A DNA stretch of 64,000 nucleotides from NCBI RefSeq assembly GCF_000714815.1, contig NZ_JMIH01000014.1, forward strand, positions 682,001 through 746,000. Reading direction: 5' to 3'. Source of the DNA: Anditalea andensis. GTDB taxonomy: Bacteria; Bacteroidota; Bacteroidia; Cytophagales; Cyclobacteriaceae. The notes under the pieces were generated by a model. It saw nothing but the letters and a program-made list of their open reading frames with translations. It searched no databases and was not told where the DNA came from. The translations under genes were made by a program, and so were the position numbers. Positions 47,580 to 56,587 of this stretch are shown here, in pieces (the stretch's first letter is position 1; each line of letters starts with the position of its first letter).

Positions 47580-48149
47580 ATGTTTATCCGAAAGACTTTT
47601 ACCGAAGAAGCAGACATCATCAAAGGTTGCCTTAAAGGTGAGCGGAAGGCTCAGCAGGCACTCTATGATGCCTATGCCGGCAAGTTTCTCGCCATCGCCA
47701 TCCGGTATGTGAAGGACCGCGATCTGGCAGAGGATATCATGATCGAGGGGTTCATGAAGATCTTTGAAAAACTGGCGCAATTTGAAGGCAAAGGGAGCTT
47801 TGAAGGATGGATGAAAAGGATCATCGTCACCAAAGCCCTGCTCGCACTCCGGGACAATAAAAGTCTGATCATGGAGGTGAACGCTGACAGCGAAAGTGCA
47901 TTTGACCGATCGGGCTATGAATTTACCGATATGGAAACGGCCGACCTGATGAACATGATCCAGGAGCTATCAGTAGGATACCGGACGGTTTTTAATCTCT
48001 ATGCCATAGAAGGATTTAACCATCTGGAAATCGGAGAACTGCTGGGCATCTCCGAAAACACCTCCAAATCCCAGCTCAGCAGGGCAAGGGCTATACTAAA
48101 ACAAAAAATAGCCGATCAAAATTTAAATGAAAGGAGAATCAATGGCTAA
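47580..48149 (+). CDS. ECF-type RNA polymerase sigma factor
   Basis: Extracytoplasmic-function sigma factor of 189 residues. Region 2 (QALYDAYAGKFLAIAIRYVKDRDLAEDIMIEGFMKIFEKLAQFEGKGSFEGWMKRI) and region 4 (LSVGYRTVFNLYAIEGFNHLEIGELLGISENTSKSQLSRARAILKQKI) are both clear, with the ECF helix-turn-helix. It starts the operon that encodes a single-pass membrane protein (overlap 8 bases), two barrels and a DUF4097-like protein, so it probably responds to an envelope signal and is held by the downstream membrane protein. Confidence 0.94.
   Translation: MFIRKTFTEEADIIKGCLKGERKAQQALYDAYAGKFLAIAIRYVKDRDLAEDIMIEGFMKIFEKLAQFEGKGSFEGWMKRIIVTKALLALRDNKSLIMEVNADSESAFDRSGYEFTDMETADLMNMIQELSVGYRTVFNLYAIEGFNHLEIGELLGISENTSKSQLSRARAILKQKIADQNLNERRING
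48131..48136 (+). promoter_or_regulatory. Shine-Dalgarno site deciding the start of the next gene
   Basis: AAGGAG, five bases before ATG 48142, inside the end of the sigma factor gene. It favours that ATG over the one at 48127 and is notable because most genes here have no such site. Confidence 0.65.
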
Positions 48150-48858
48150 TTCAAATAAGAATATCGACAAACAATTCAGGGACCAACTGGAAAACCATGA
48201 AATCAAACCATCGGGACTGGCTTGGGAAAGACTGGAAAAGAAGTTAGATCAAAATAAAAAACCTGCCTATCCATGGATGAAAGTGGCGGCCTCAGTGATG
48301 CTCCTGCTCACAATGGGAAGCCTTATATGGCTAAGCATAGATTTCACCAAATCCAAGGTAGAGCTCCCCTTGGCGCAGGTAGAAGACATCCCAGCCGATG
48401 TCCCCTCTGAAAAGGCTATAGAAGAAGAGACTCCGAAAATATCAGAAGAGCCAAAAGCTTCGGCCCCCGCTCCTAGGAAACCTTCAGCTACAGCACCTGT
48501 CAAAGAGACTGAAACCTCTAAACCGAATTTGGTAGCAGAAAATGAAGCGCCGGTGATCAAAGAAAAATCTGCTATTACTCCTATTGAAACGATAGAAAGA
48601 GTACAGCCAGAGGTATCGCTTCCTTCGAGCGGAGAGGTGTATCTAGCAGAGCACCGTCCCGAAGTGAGGGTAAAGATCATATCCAGTGGCATAGTAGAAA
48701 AGCCCCAAAAGGAAAATCTGATAGATGATCTGGGGGAAAAAATAGAAAAGGTGGGAAGCCTTATCAATAAGGTGGACCAGGGACTAGCAGACCTGCAGGA
48801 TGCAAAAAACAACCTTTTCGCCTCCATTACTTCAAGAAGAGAAAGAAACAGTAACTAA
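48142..48858 (+). CDS. Single-pass membrane protein, putative anti-sigma factor
   Basis: A 238-residue protein with a cytoplasmic N-terminus of about 45 residues, one helix (MKVAASVMLLLTMGSLIWLSI) and a long Pro/Glu/Lys-rich periplasmic stretch (about 75-165) ending in a coiled coil (DLGEKIEKVGSLINKVDQGLADLQDAK). The layout and 8-base overlap with the ECF sigma gene suggest an anti-sigma factor, although no recognised zinc anti-sigma motif is present. The start is fixed by the AAGGAG site; ATG 48127 is the alternative. I recognise no named family. Confidence 0.75.
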   Translation: MANSNKNIDKQFRDQLENHEIKPSGLAWERLEKKLDQNKKPAYPWMKVAASVMLLLTMGSLIWLSIDFTKSKVELPLAQVEDIPADVPSEKAIEEETPKISEEPKASAPAPRKPSATAPVKETETSKPNLVAENEAPVIKEKSAITPIETIERVQPEVSLPSSGEVYLAEHRPEVRVKIISSGIVEKPQKENLIDDLGEKIEKVGSLINKVDQGLADLQDAKNNLFASITSRRERNSN

Positions 48859-48926
48859 TATGTTCATTAATAGATCATAGAAAAAGTGCCTCCAGATAGG
48901 TGATTGATTAACTAAAGAAATTCATT

Positions 48927-48980
48927 CCCAAACCTCGGTACAGGACAAGTTAAGACCTTTAAAAAACAAAATTTAACAAG
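48927..48980 (+). repeat. Dispersed leader repeat, copy D
   Basis: Bases 48927-48951 match 47261-47285 of copy A at 20 of 25 positions, including GGTAC and GGACAAGTT; the 3' part (CCTTTAAAAAACAAAATTTAACAAG) resembles the A-rich end of copy C and stops at the ATG of the first barrel gene. More diverged than copies A-C. Confidence 0.45.
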
Positions 48981-49997
48981 ATGAAAAAATATCTTTTAGC
49001 CGTAATTTTTATGGCCATCGTACAACTGGCTTTTGGTCAGACTGAAGGCCAGACAGATCGCAAAGTACAGCGGGACAGCATCATAGTTGAGTTTGGAAGA
49101 ACAGGTAAAATCCTGCTTTCCATAGACAATAAAGAAGATTTTGAAAGATTAAAATCCCTGGATGTAAACCAAATTATCAGAGACCTGAATCTGGAACTTG
49201 ATGAGTCTACCGGTAAACTACATGTGGTAGAAGTAAGGGGACGTGATCTAGTGACGGTACGGGAAGATGGACCAGAAACCGAGGTTACTGTCGGCAGAAT
49301 CCGGGTATTAGTGGATGAATCAGGAGACCGTACGAGAGTAAAAGTGGATTCCAAACCAAAAAAGAGAGTAGAACCCTCATTCAGAACCTATTTCAATTTT
49401 GACATAGGGGTAAATAATTACTTAGAAGACGGTAGCTTTCCATCCGGGAGCGAACCACATGCGGTCAGAGGCTGGGGCAGCTGGAATGTGGGATTGAACT
49501 GGATGGCCAGCCAAAGAGTATCCAAAGGTGCCTATTGGGATTTTGGCCTAGGGGTACAGTGGTACAACTTTAAATTTGAGAATACCAACTATCAGGCACT
49601 GAACACAGAAGAAGGTGTAGATTGGATACTCAGAGATGATGTGAACGGGATAAAAAGTAAAATATCCGCCTCCTACCTTACGGCACTGACCATGTTCAAA
49701 TTAGATTTTGGTAAAATGAATGATGCAGGTAGGAATGGGCTGAGAATAGGAGTAGGTCCATATGCGGGCTATAGATTGGGTGGCAGAAGTAAATTCGTAT
49801 ACCGTGAGCCCAACTCCGTAGGCAGAAGTAAAGAAAAAGAAAGTGCAGGACCTTACCTAAATAACCTTAGGTATGGCCTGAGAGGAGAAGTAGGCTTTAG
49901 AAGCATTACATTCTACTCTACATATGACTTTAATGAACTATTTCAGTCTGGCCAGGGACCAAGTGTTACCCCTATTACTTTTGGATTAGTATTTTAA
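48981..49997 (+). CDS. Outer-membrane beta-barrel protein, tandem copy 1
   Basis: Signal peptide (LLAVIFMAIVQLAFG) then about 110 charged residues (repeated Asp/Glu/Arg strands) and a C-terminal barrel of about 210 residues with alternating strands (GWGSWNVGLNWMA, YAGYRLGGRSKFVYRE, NLRYGLRGEVGF) ending in a phenylalanine, as for outer-membrane insertion. Residues from about 133 align with the next gene: WGSWxVGLNxxxQSxV, RxGxGPYAGYRLGGRSKFVYR, YGLRGEx. Function unknown; probably an envelope output of the sigma operon. Confidence 0.8.
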   Translation: MKKYLLAVIFMAIVQLAFGQTEGQTDRKVQRDSIIVEFGRTGKILLSIDNKEDFERLKSLDVNQIIRDLNLELDESTGKLHVVEVRGRDLVTVREDGPETEVTVGRIRVLVDESGDRTRVKVDSKPKKRVEPSFRTYFNFDIGVNNYLEDGSFPSGSEPHAVRGWGSWNVGLNWMASQRVSKGAYWDFGLGVQWYNFKFENTNYQALNTEEGVDWILRDDVNGIKSKISASYLTALTMFKLDFGKMNDAGRNGLRIGVGPYAGYRLGGRSKFVYREPNSVGRSKEKESAGPYLNNLRYGLRGEVGFRSITFYSTYDFNELFQSGQGPSVTPITFGLVF

Positions 49998-50038
49998 ATC
50001 TATAAGACAGGCATAACCTGCCTTTAAATAACAGCAAC

Positions 50039-50851
50039 ATGAACTCGAAAATTTTAATAGTACTTTTACTATCATGTGGTATAATGACCAATGTTTGGGC
50101 CAAGTCAGACACATCCGATTCCGTGATACATGAATCTGATTTGCATGTGAGGATGTTTAGAAGCAAAATTCACATCAACACAAAATCCTATGAAAAAGAA
50201 AACAATAACAATAGTAATACAGACATAGACTTTTCATTCGAACATAGTAGTGAAGCCATCTATAGAGAGGGAAAAAATCTGATCTCCAGATCATATTTTA
50301 ATGTGGATCTTGGTAAGGGAATCTGGCAGGGAGATGCTGCCGCTCCAGATGTAAGAGCATGGGGCAGCTGGATGGTGGGGCTGAATTTTGTGAGGCAGAG
50401 CAAAGTCACCAACCATTTTTATATCAAATCACTGGCAGGATTTCACTTCCATAACTTCAAATTTTCTGATAATAGTATCCAGGCAGTAAGAGGAGATCAG
50501 GGAGTAGACTTCCTCCAAAGAGATAATGGCATCAAATCAAAAGTAGCGGCATCCTATCTTACGCTGGCCATTATCCCGAAAATCAGCACTGGACATAATG
50601 GTTTCCGGATCGGTGCGGGACCATATGCAGGATACAGGTTGGGAGGAAGAAGCAAATTTGTGTATAGAGATGGAGGAAGAAACAAAGATTTTGACACCAG
50701 TAACATGTACTTGGAAAACTTCCGGTATGGACTAAGAGGAGAAATAGGGGCCAGCTGGTTTGACTTCTTTTTCAATTATGATCTCAACCATGTTTTTGAA
50801 AATGGCAGGGGACCGGAAGTCAATGCCTTCAGTTTCGGTATTATTTTATAA
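50039..50851 (+). CDS. Outer-membrane beta-barrel protein, tandem copy 2
   Basis: A 270-residue paralogue of the preceding protein, 41 bases downstream. Signal peptide (ILIVLLLSCGIMTNVWA), a short 60-residue N-terminal region instead of about 110, and the same barrel (RAWGSWMVGLNFVRQSKV, GPYAGYRLGGRSKFVYRDGG, YGLRGEIGASWFDFFFNYDLNHVFENGRGP). Tandem duplication with divergence of the N-terminal, presumably periplasmic, part. Same operon. Confidence 0.8.
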   Translation: MNSKILIVLLLSCGIMTNVWAKSDTSDSVIHESDLHVRMFRSKIHINTKSYEKENNNNSNTDIDFSFEHSSEAIYREGKNLISRSYFNVDLGKGIWQGDAAAPDVRAWGSWMVGLNFVRQSKVTNHFYIKSLAGFHFHNFKFSDNSIQAVRGDQGVDFLQRDNGIKSKVAASYLTLAIIPKISTGHNGFRIGAGPYAGYRLGGRSKFVYRDGGRNKDFDTSNMYLENFRYGLRGEIGASWFDFFFNYDLNHVFENGRGPEVNAFSFGIIL

Positions 50852-50869
50852 CATATAAACAAAGTCAAT

Positions 50870-51805
50870 ATGAACAAGAAAATTATATGGGCATTAAGCA
50901 TTTTGATCTGTTTGCCCCTCATGTCATCCGCACAGTTAAAGACACTGGTGGATATGAAAAAAGAATATTCCGGTATTTCCCACATAGAAATAGAAAATAG
51001 CATGCTTGCTGTAAATTACGTAGGGAAAGCTAACACTGCCACCATTGATCTTGAAGCATTTCTTGAATCCAATAACGACCAGGGACAAGATATAGTTTTT
51101 GTCACTATTGGAAATACACTGAAGATAAAATACAAGTCAAACTCCCAGAACTTCAATAACTCAAACCAAAAAACAAAGGGGCATATCAATATGACCGGGC
51201 CTGAAAATATGAAGATAACGCTATCCAGCTCTTCGGGAACGGTATCTTTAAATAATATTCATTCAGAGCGGACTTCCCTCAAAGTATCTTCTGGAAATCT
51301 TAACCTATCAAATATCAAGAGTGAAGTATCGCTTACTGGATCATCAGGTAGAATCAAAGCCCACAATATCACAGGTGCTGTAAAATGTAAAATCAGTTCA
51401 GGATCAGTAGATTTAAATAATATAGATGGGCCTGTAGATTTCAGCTCTAGCAGCGGCAGGCTTACCGCAAAAGATATTCGTGGAAAAGTAGATTTAAGCC
51501 TGTCCTCAGGGTCTGTAAGTCTGGAAAATGTAGCAGAACTAGGAAACCTCTCCTTAAGCTCAGGAAGTATCAAAGCGGAAAACGCAGGCATAGGAGCAAA
51601 TACCAGATTAAACGGAAGCTCGGGATCTATAAGGATAAAAACTCCAACCGCCTTAAACTTATATAATTATAATCTAAATGCCGGCAGCGGGAGTTTAAGA
51701 GTAGGAGATGTGTCTAAAGCTAAACATCTTGAAATCAACAACTATAGCCAAAATACAATTATGGGTAATATCGGTTCAGGAATGATAGCTATCGTAAACG
51801 AATAG
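50870..51805 (+). CDS. DUF4097-like beta-repeat protein
   Basis: Secreted 311-residue protein (signal peptide ending MSSAQ). From about residue 120 it is built of short repeats of the type SSGSVxLxNI / GSSGRIxAxNI, predicted to stack as a right-handed beta solenoid; this is the DUF4097 (putative adhesin) pattern. It closes the sigma operon and precedes a terminator. Proteins of this family often accompany envelope-stress regulators; a specific role is not known. Confidence 0.82.
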   Translation: MNKKIIWALSILICLPLMSSAQLKTLVDMKKEYSGISHIEIENSMLAVNYVGKANTATIDLEAFLESNNDQGQDIVFVTIGNTLKIKYKSNSQNFNNSNQKTKGHINMTGPENMKITLSSSSGTVSLNNIHSERTSLKVSSGNLNLSNIKSEVSLTGSSGRIKAHNITGAVKCKISSGSVDLNNIDGPVDFSSSSGRLTAKDIRGKVDLSLSSGSVSLENVAELGNLSLSSGSIKAENAGIGANTRLNGSSGSIRIKTPTALNLYNYNLNAGSGSLRVGDVSKAKHLEINNYSQNTIMGNIGSGMIAIVNE

Positions 51806-51850
51806 TATTTATCTGATAAATGCACCCATCTATATCATTCAACTTTAAGG

Positions 51851-51885
51851 AAAAGAGGCTGTTAAATATCAACAACCTCTTTTTC
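51851..51885 (+). terminator. Terminator of the sigma/barrel operon
   Basis: AAAAGAGGCTGTT (51851-51863) pairs with AACAACCTCTTTT (51871-51883) with one mismatch and a T run; 46 bases after the DUF4097-like stop and just before the convergent glycosyltransferase stop. Confidence 0.8.
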
Positions 51886-51888
51886 TTA

Positions 51889-53055
51889 TTAAGCCCTCCT
51901 GGCCTTTTCCCATATACCGGAGGGATTTCCTTTGAGGTATTTTATAAATCCTAAAAAAACCGCATAATGCATGAAACAAAAATAATAAGGAACAAAAAAC
52001 ACTTTGATTTTCAAGTTACTATCTGATAGTATAGCCCCCACAAAAGCTAACATATAAAACCCAAACTGGGCGGCCATGAGGAACTCATAAACCCAATGCT
52101 GTCCCAATAAAAAGAAATTGGCTATGAAAAATAAAGGCAGACAAAAAGGCGTCACCGCCCATCTCAATACACGGTGAGATATGTACTGAAATGTAAGCAA
52201 ACCGTAGCGGAAGGGATTCAATACATGCTTCATCCTTTCCATAGCTTGAAACCCGCCTTCCGATATCCGTACTTTCCGCTTCTTCTCATCTCCCATAGAA
52301 AAAGACGGCTTTTCAGAAGCATATGCACCCGGTTCATAGATCACCCTATAACCCTGGGCTGCAAACCTCATGGAGATCATAAAATCATCTAAAATAGTAT
52401 CCGCCTCCACCGGTTCGAATAAAGCCGTACGAATGGAAAACAATTCTCCAGCCGCCCCCACTATCGTCTGGAGCTGAGAATCCATTTTCTTCAAAAAAGA
52501 TTCATACTTCCAATATATCCCTTCTCCTGCCCCTGTGGCTTTGGCTTCGTTATTCATCAGCACTCGCTTCTCCCCTGCCACAGCAGCTACAGTAGGGTCC
52601 TGGTAGTGCCTTACAATCATTTTCAATGCTTCAGGATTCAATTGGGTATTGGCGTCGGAAAAGACCACTATAGGAGTGGTAATAGATGTCATAGCCATAT
52701 TGATGGCTTCTATTTTGCCCCTTCTCGTTGGCCCACTGATTTGATCTATACCCGGTATAGTATTCAGATACTCTGTGGATCCATCTGTAGAACCTTCTAC
52801 TACAAAAAGAATCCTGATCTTATCCGAAGGATAAAGCAGTGATAATGAATTTTCTACCTTGGCCGCAAGACAATCCATTTCATTGTACGCCGGGATGACA
52901 AGGGTAAGGGACGGCAGTTCACTATCGGAAGGTACAGCAGTCTCTGAAAATTTCTTGCGTATCTTTACCAATAGATATGCCACGATGCCATATCCGATAA
53001 ACGCATAGAAAATAAGGAAAAAAGAAAGCCAAAAGATAATTTTTATAAATTCCAT
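51889..53055 (-). CDS. Membrane glycosyltransferase, family 2
   Basis: GT-A fold transferase with an N-terminal helix (about 8-30), the catalytic domain (LVIPAYNEMDCL, RRGKIEAINMAM, VVFSDANTQL with the DxD-like SDAN) and three to four C-terminal helices. The usual DDGSTD nucleotide motif is VEGSTDGS here, with Glu in place of the first Asp-Asp. EGGFQAMERM and KRKVRIS stand for the acceptor-side motifs. Last gene of the exopolysaccharide operon. Donor sugar unknown. Confidence 0.88.
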   Translation of the reverse strand: MEFIKIIFWLSFFLIFYAFIGYGIVAYLLVKIRKKFSETAVPSDSELPSLTLVIPAYNEMDCLAAKVENSLSLLYPSDKIRILFVVEGSTDGSTEYLNTIPGIDQISGPTRRGKIEAINMAMTSITTPIVVFSDANTQLNPEALKMIVRHYQDPTVAAVAGEKRVLMNNEAKATGAGEGIYWKYESFLKKMDSQLQTIVGAAGELFSIRTALFEPVEADTILDDFMISMRFAAQGYRVIYEPGAYASEKPSFSMGDEKKRKVRISEGGFQAMERMKHVLNPFRYGLLTFQYISHRVLRWAVTPFCLPLFFIANFFLLGQHWVYEFLMAAQFGFYMLAFVGAILSDSNLKIKVFFVPYYFCFMHYAVFLGFIKYLKGNPSGIWEKARRA

Positions 53056-53091
53056 ATAGATATACTTGGGATTTTTGTCTGTTTCATTGAA

Positions 53092-54315
53092 TTATTTATT
53101 CTTTATCGATTTGAGATAACTTTCACCGATTGCTTCCACGCTTTTTGCCCAGGTATGAAGAGAAGCGGTATTCTTTCTGCTGGCTATCCGCTCTGGGGTG
53201 TTTTCTGCCAAAGCCTTCTTGATCATTTGGACATATTCTGAAAGGGTGGCTGCCAGGTAAACATCCCCTTTAAAATAATCCATGAAAGGTGTTTTAGTAG
53301 ATACAGTAGGCTTACCCATAGCCAAATATTCGTCTATTTTCCGGGGGTAATTTCCTATAGTAAGGTCATTTACCAGCTGTGGGTTGAGCGCCACATCAAA
53401 TCCTTTGAGAAAATTGGGAAGTTGCTCAGGTGGCCTTTTGTTCAGAAAATAAACGTTCTCTAATTCATGTAAAGCACTCTTTTCAAATGCCTCATCCTCT
53501 GGCCCCACCAGTACCAGATTCATCTCAGGCAATGATGCTGCTATTCCGATCATCAGCGCAATATCCAGGCGCAAAGAAGTCAGCGCTCCTATATAACCTA
53601 TGATCGGGCTGGGGATAGAAGCTATTTCTTCTGCAATAGGTATCGAATCATCTTCATCCCTAAACAAGTCGATTTCACATCCCTGACCTACCATGTAACT
53701 GTGCCCGTTGTATTTCCTGGCATAATCGGCTAGAAAATCAGAATTGGCCACTACCACATCCACTTTTGAGATAAGTTCCTTTTCTGCTTTTTCACCGTGC
53801 TTACGGTGGTAAGGGTTATAATTCAGGTTATCTCGCAAATAGTAGATATAACTGGCTGGTTTTAAAAGCTCTTTTAAATAAAGTCCTCTTTCTATGAGGT
53901 TGTCATTAAAAATTATGATGTCTTTAAATTCTAGATAATCTGCTGCCTCTTTTATCCTTTTGGAGAACCTGCTGTTGTTTAGATAATTCAGTTTTTGGTA
54001 CAGCGTACCGGGCGGTAGCCAGGTGATGGATTCCAAAATAGTACGCGGATAAAGATTCCATAGGTTCGGACCTATGTGTTCAATGTCTTTCTGCTTTTTA
54101 GCCAAAATAGATAACCTTTTTTTCACCTTAGGGTCTTTTCTATCTCTAAGCACGGTGATACGATCAAGGGGATAATTAACGTATAGTACACGATTATCCT
54201 TAGCCAGCTCTGCCGCTATATTTTTACAGTTACTGCCTATCTCTACATCCCAAGATTGCATACTTACTATTACTATATCCCTTCCTATGATCATATTAGT
54301 AGTGGTTGCTTTCAA
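53092..54315 (-). CDS. Glycosyltransferase, GT-B type
   Basis: A 407-residue GT-B enzyme: N-terminal Rossmann half (VIVSMQSWDVEIGSNCKNIAAELA, NRVLYVNYP) and C-terminal donor half (IGYIGALTSLRLD, LVLVGPEDE, FLNKRPPEQLPNFLKGFDVALNP, PRKIDEYLAMGKPTVST), in which the last segments form the family 1/4 nucleotide-sugar site. ATG 54294 is an alternative start 21 bases in. Soluble, so it acts at the inner face of the membrane in repeat-unit assembly. Confidence 0.88.
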   Translation of the reverse strand: MKATTTNMIIGRDIVIVSMQSWDVEIGSNCKNIAAELAKDNRVLYVNYPLDRITVLRDRKDPKVKKRLSILAKKQKDIEHIGPNLWNLYPRTILESITWLPPGTLYQKLNYLNNSRFSKRIKEAADYLEFKDIIIFNDNLIERGLYLKELLKPASYIYYLRDNLNYNPYHRKHGEKAEKELISKVDVVVANSDFLADYARKYNGHSYMVGQGCEIDLFRDEDDSIPIAEEIASIPSPIIGYIGALTSLRLDIALMIGIAASLPEMNLVLVGPEDEAFEKSALHELENVYFLNKRPPEQLPNFLKGFDVALNPQLVNDLTIGNYPRKIDEYLAMGKPTVSTKTPFMDYFKGDVYLAATLSEYVQMIKKALAENTPERIASRKNTASLHTWAKSVEAIGESYLKSIKNK

Positions 54316-54348
54316 TATTATTTAATATACTTCTGGATTATTGTTAGT

Positions 54349-55206
54349 TTATATTTTCTTTTTGATAAGCATATCTCGGTCTATGACATCCAATATGACT
54401 GCATCAAGGTCCATATTAAACTTGCGTGCAAAAAATTTCCCGGATTGCTGTAAATCATCCCTATCCTCCATGGTCAGCTGCTTCGGACTCACCCCTCCTG
54501 CTGTCCAATCTATATATCGAAGGTTATCATTTTTCAGAATGGATTTAAAGGGTGAATTATACAGGATTGTTTGAAAGATAATTTCATCACTTCCCCATAC
54601 CATTTTAAAATACCTTTCTACTTTAGGGTTTTGTCTAAGGAAATCCAGTATATACCTCACACATGCCATAGGTAAAGTAAACCATTGGGATCTGCCGACT
54701 GCTATCATCTGATAGGGCATAACCCTCTTTGGCAAAACGGCATTCATTAATTTTTGGATTGTGTACATTCCCTTTATCCTAAAGTATCCCAAATGATAAT
54801 TCCTGATTCTAGGTATGGCCTCTTGCCATTCATCCTCTATAGGGTAATATTCCATAAAGGCAGTATTCGGTTCTTTCTTAAGAAATTCTATAAAAAGATC
54901 TGGAGATGTAAGCGGGTAATCGCTTCCACTTATAAAATTTAAAAATCCATAGTCACGACCTGATGATAGTATTTCTTCAAATCCTATCAAAGTGGACTGG
55001 ACCAGACTATAATCTCCCCAATAAACATTGATCCTTTTTTTAATAAAAAAAACATTATCAAATTCTTCGAAAATCAAAAATGGGCTTATATCAGTCTTTA
55101 AATCAATAGAAATAAAAATATCTACATCCTTATGCTGCAAACTTTGCACTAATCTTTTTAATTGGTGCGGTGCGTTGTGCGCTATGATTAAATGTGCTAT
55201 TTTCAT
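54349..55206 (-). CDS. Core-2/I-branching-type glycosyltransferase (GT14)
   Basis: 285 residues with the GT14 pattern: MKIAHLIIAHNAPHQLKRLVQSL at the start, DVDIFISIDLKTDI, INVYWGDYSLVQSTL, FLNFISGSDYPLTSPDLF and SQWFTLPMACVRYI with WGSDEIIFQTILYNS. These resemble beta-1,6-N-acetylglucosaminyltransferases, so it may add a branch residue. The start directly abuts the Wzx stop (one base). Acceptor and sugar unproven. Confidence 0.88.
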   Translation of the reverse strand: MKIAHLIIAHNAPHQLKRLVQSLQHKDVDIFISIDLKTDISPFLIFEEFDNVFFIKKRINVYWGDYSLVQSTLIGFEEILSSGRDYGFLNFISGSDYPLTSPDLFIEFLKKEPNTAFMEYYPIEDEWQEAIPRIRNYHLGYFRIKGMYTIQKLMNAVLPKRVMPYQMIAVGRSQWFTLPMACVRYILDFLRQNPKVERYFKMVWGSDEIIFQTILYNSPFKSILKNDNLRYIDWTAGGVSPKQLTMEDRDDLQQSGKFFARKFNMDLDAVILDVIDRDMLIKKKI

Positions 55207-56565
55207 CTAAGAATTGGTATGTAATTTATTTTTATTCAAAAGGTTTTTGACCAGTGAAACAGATTCCCGGAAACCGGTGGTTATTATATCTCGGAGGGTA
55301 AAAACCAGATATCTTCTCAAAGCTTTATACCCAAATATTACCCCTGCCAAAAAAGTAAAAACCGAAACTACTGCGACTGCATATAAATTATCAAACAGTA
55401 CTATTCCAATATAATCCCCTACTACATTTACGGTGAGCATGATGATTACTTTGATCAGGTTGAGTTTAGGTTGATTGACCATGTCCAGTGTAATCCCTAA
55501 AAATCTATCTATTGGAAAAAAGACTCCAAATACCATAAATATCCTGAAAATATTGGCAGACGCAGTTCCCGCATACTGCTCACCACCTATAATCAGTACG
55601 ATAAAGTCTGCAAAAATCAAAGACCCGATGGATAAGGGTATTAAGAGCATGGTCAACATCCCCGCATATTTTTGCATGATTGTACTGACCTTACTTTTAT
55701 CTCCCTGATTATGAGCAGCTGAAAGTTCAGGCATGGCAGTCGCTACAAAACTTCTCAGTGGTACTTCCAAAATATCCAGCAAGCGCTGAGAAACATTGAA
55801 AATAGCCAGAGCAGCCGGGCCTAACATTATCTTGATAATAAAGGAATCAGAAGTTTTCAATAAATTAGAACTTAAAACAGTCCCGACGCTATACTTCCCA
55901 TAATCGAATATTTTCTGGATGCATTCCTTAGACCTGTCTTTTAAATTTCTAAAACTGCTCCACCCAAAAATCAGGGTCAATATACTCGTGAGTGCAGAAC
56001 TGGCTATAAAACTGTAAACTATAGTATTAAGGTCAATATTCCCCCAAACATAAAAAATGATGATAAACAGTATGAACGAACCCTGATTAATAAGCCGTAT
56101 ATACAAGATATGGTCAAATCTATCTTTTGCCTGCTGAATCCAAGAGCCTAAATTGAAAGGCAAAGTAGTTAATAAGCTAACTCCCAACCATTTCAACAGC
56201 AAAATCACACTGGGATCTTCAGTCCCAATATATCCAAATATAAGAACCCCTACCACGTTCAGAGCTATGAATACTCCTGTGATGACTATTCCAATATACC
56301 AGGAAGAGCCTACCACATTGTTTGCCATTTTTTGGGAGGTGCCTGAATAAAATATGATTAAAGCACTCTGAAGAAATCCTGTCCGAAAAGTCTCTATAAA
56401 TATGATAGCAAACTGAAAAAACACCCAGTTTCCCATATCCTCAGGAGAAAGCACCCTAAAAAGGATAATGTAAGTAAGCACGCTAAACATAGCCATAGCT
56501 CCATTTCCCGCCAGAGAGAGAAAATGCTTGTTGGAAAGTTTAGCACGTATATTATTAAGCATCAT
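55207..56565 (-). CDS. Polysaccharide flippase, Wzx/MOP superfamily
   Basis: 452-residue integral-membrane protein with about 12-14 hydrophobic helices and the MOP-type N-terminus (LAGNGAMAMFSVLTYIILFRVLSPEDMGNWVFFQFAIIFIETFRTGFLQ). Predicted to flip the undecaprenyl-linked repeat unit across the inner membrane. Sits between glycosyltransferases in the cluster that also encodes Wzy and a Wzc-like protein, giving a Wzx/Wzy pathway. Confidence 0.9.
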   Translation of the reverse strand: MMLNNIRAKLSNKHFLSLAGNGAMAMFSVLTYIILFRVLSPEDMGNWVFFQFAIIFIETFRTGFLQSALIIFYSGTSQKMANNVVGSSWYIGIVITGVFIALNVVGVLIFGYIGTEDPSVILLLKWLGVSLLTTLPFNLGSWIQQAKDRFDHILYIRLINQGSFILFIIIFYVWGNIDLNTIVYSFIASSALTSILTLIFGWSSFRNLKDRSKECIQKIFDYGKYSVGTVLSSNLLKTSDSFIIKIMLGPAALAIFNVSQRLLDILEVPLRSFVATAMPELSAAHNQGDKSKVSTIMQKYAGMLTMLLIPLSIGSLIFADFIVLIIGGEQYAGTASANIFRIFMVFGVFFPIDRFLGITLDMVNQPKLNLIKVIIMLTVNVVGDYIGIVLFDNLYAVAVVSVFTFLAGVIFGYKALRRYLVFTLRDIITTGFRESVSLVKNLLNKNKLHTNS

Positions 56566-56587
56566 CTATGATTGGAGCAGGTACTGT

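Noticed and set aside
48267-48827. 186-codon frame opposite the putative anti-sigma gene
   Set aside because: Caused by the Pro/Ala/Glu-rich coding region on the other strand; the plus-strand gene has a Shine-Dalgarno site and operon position.
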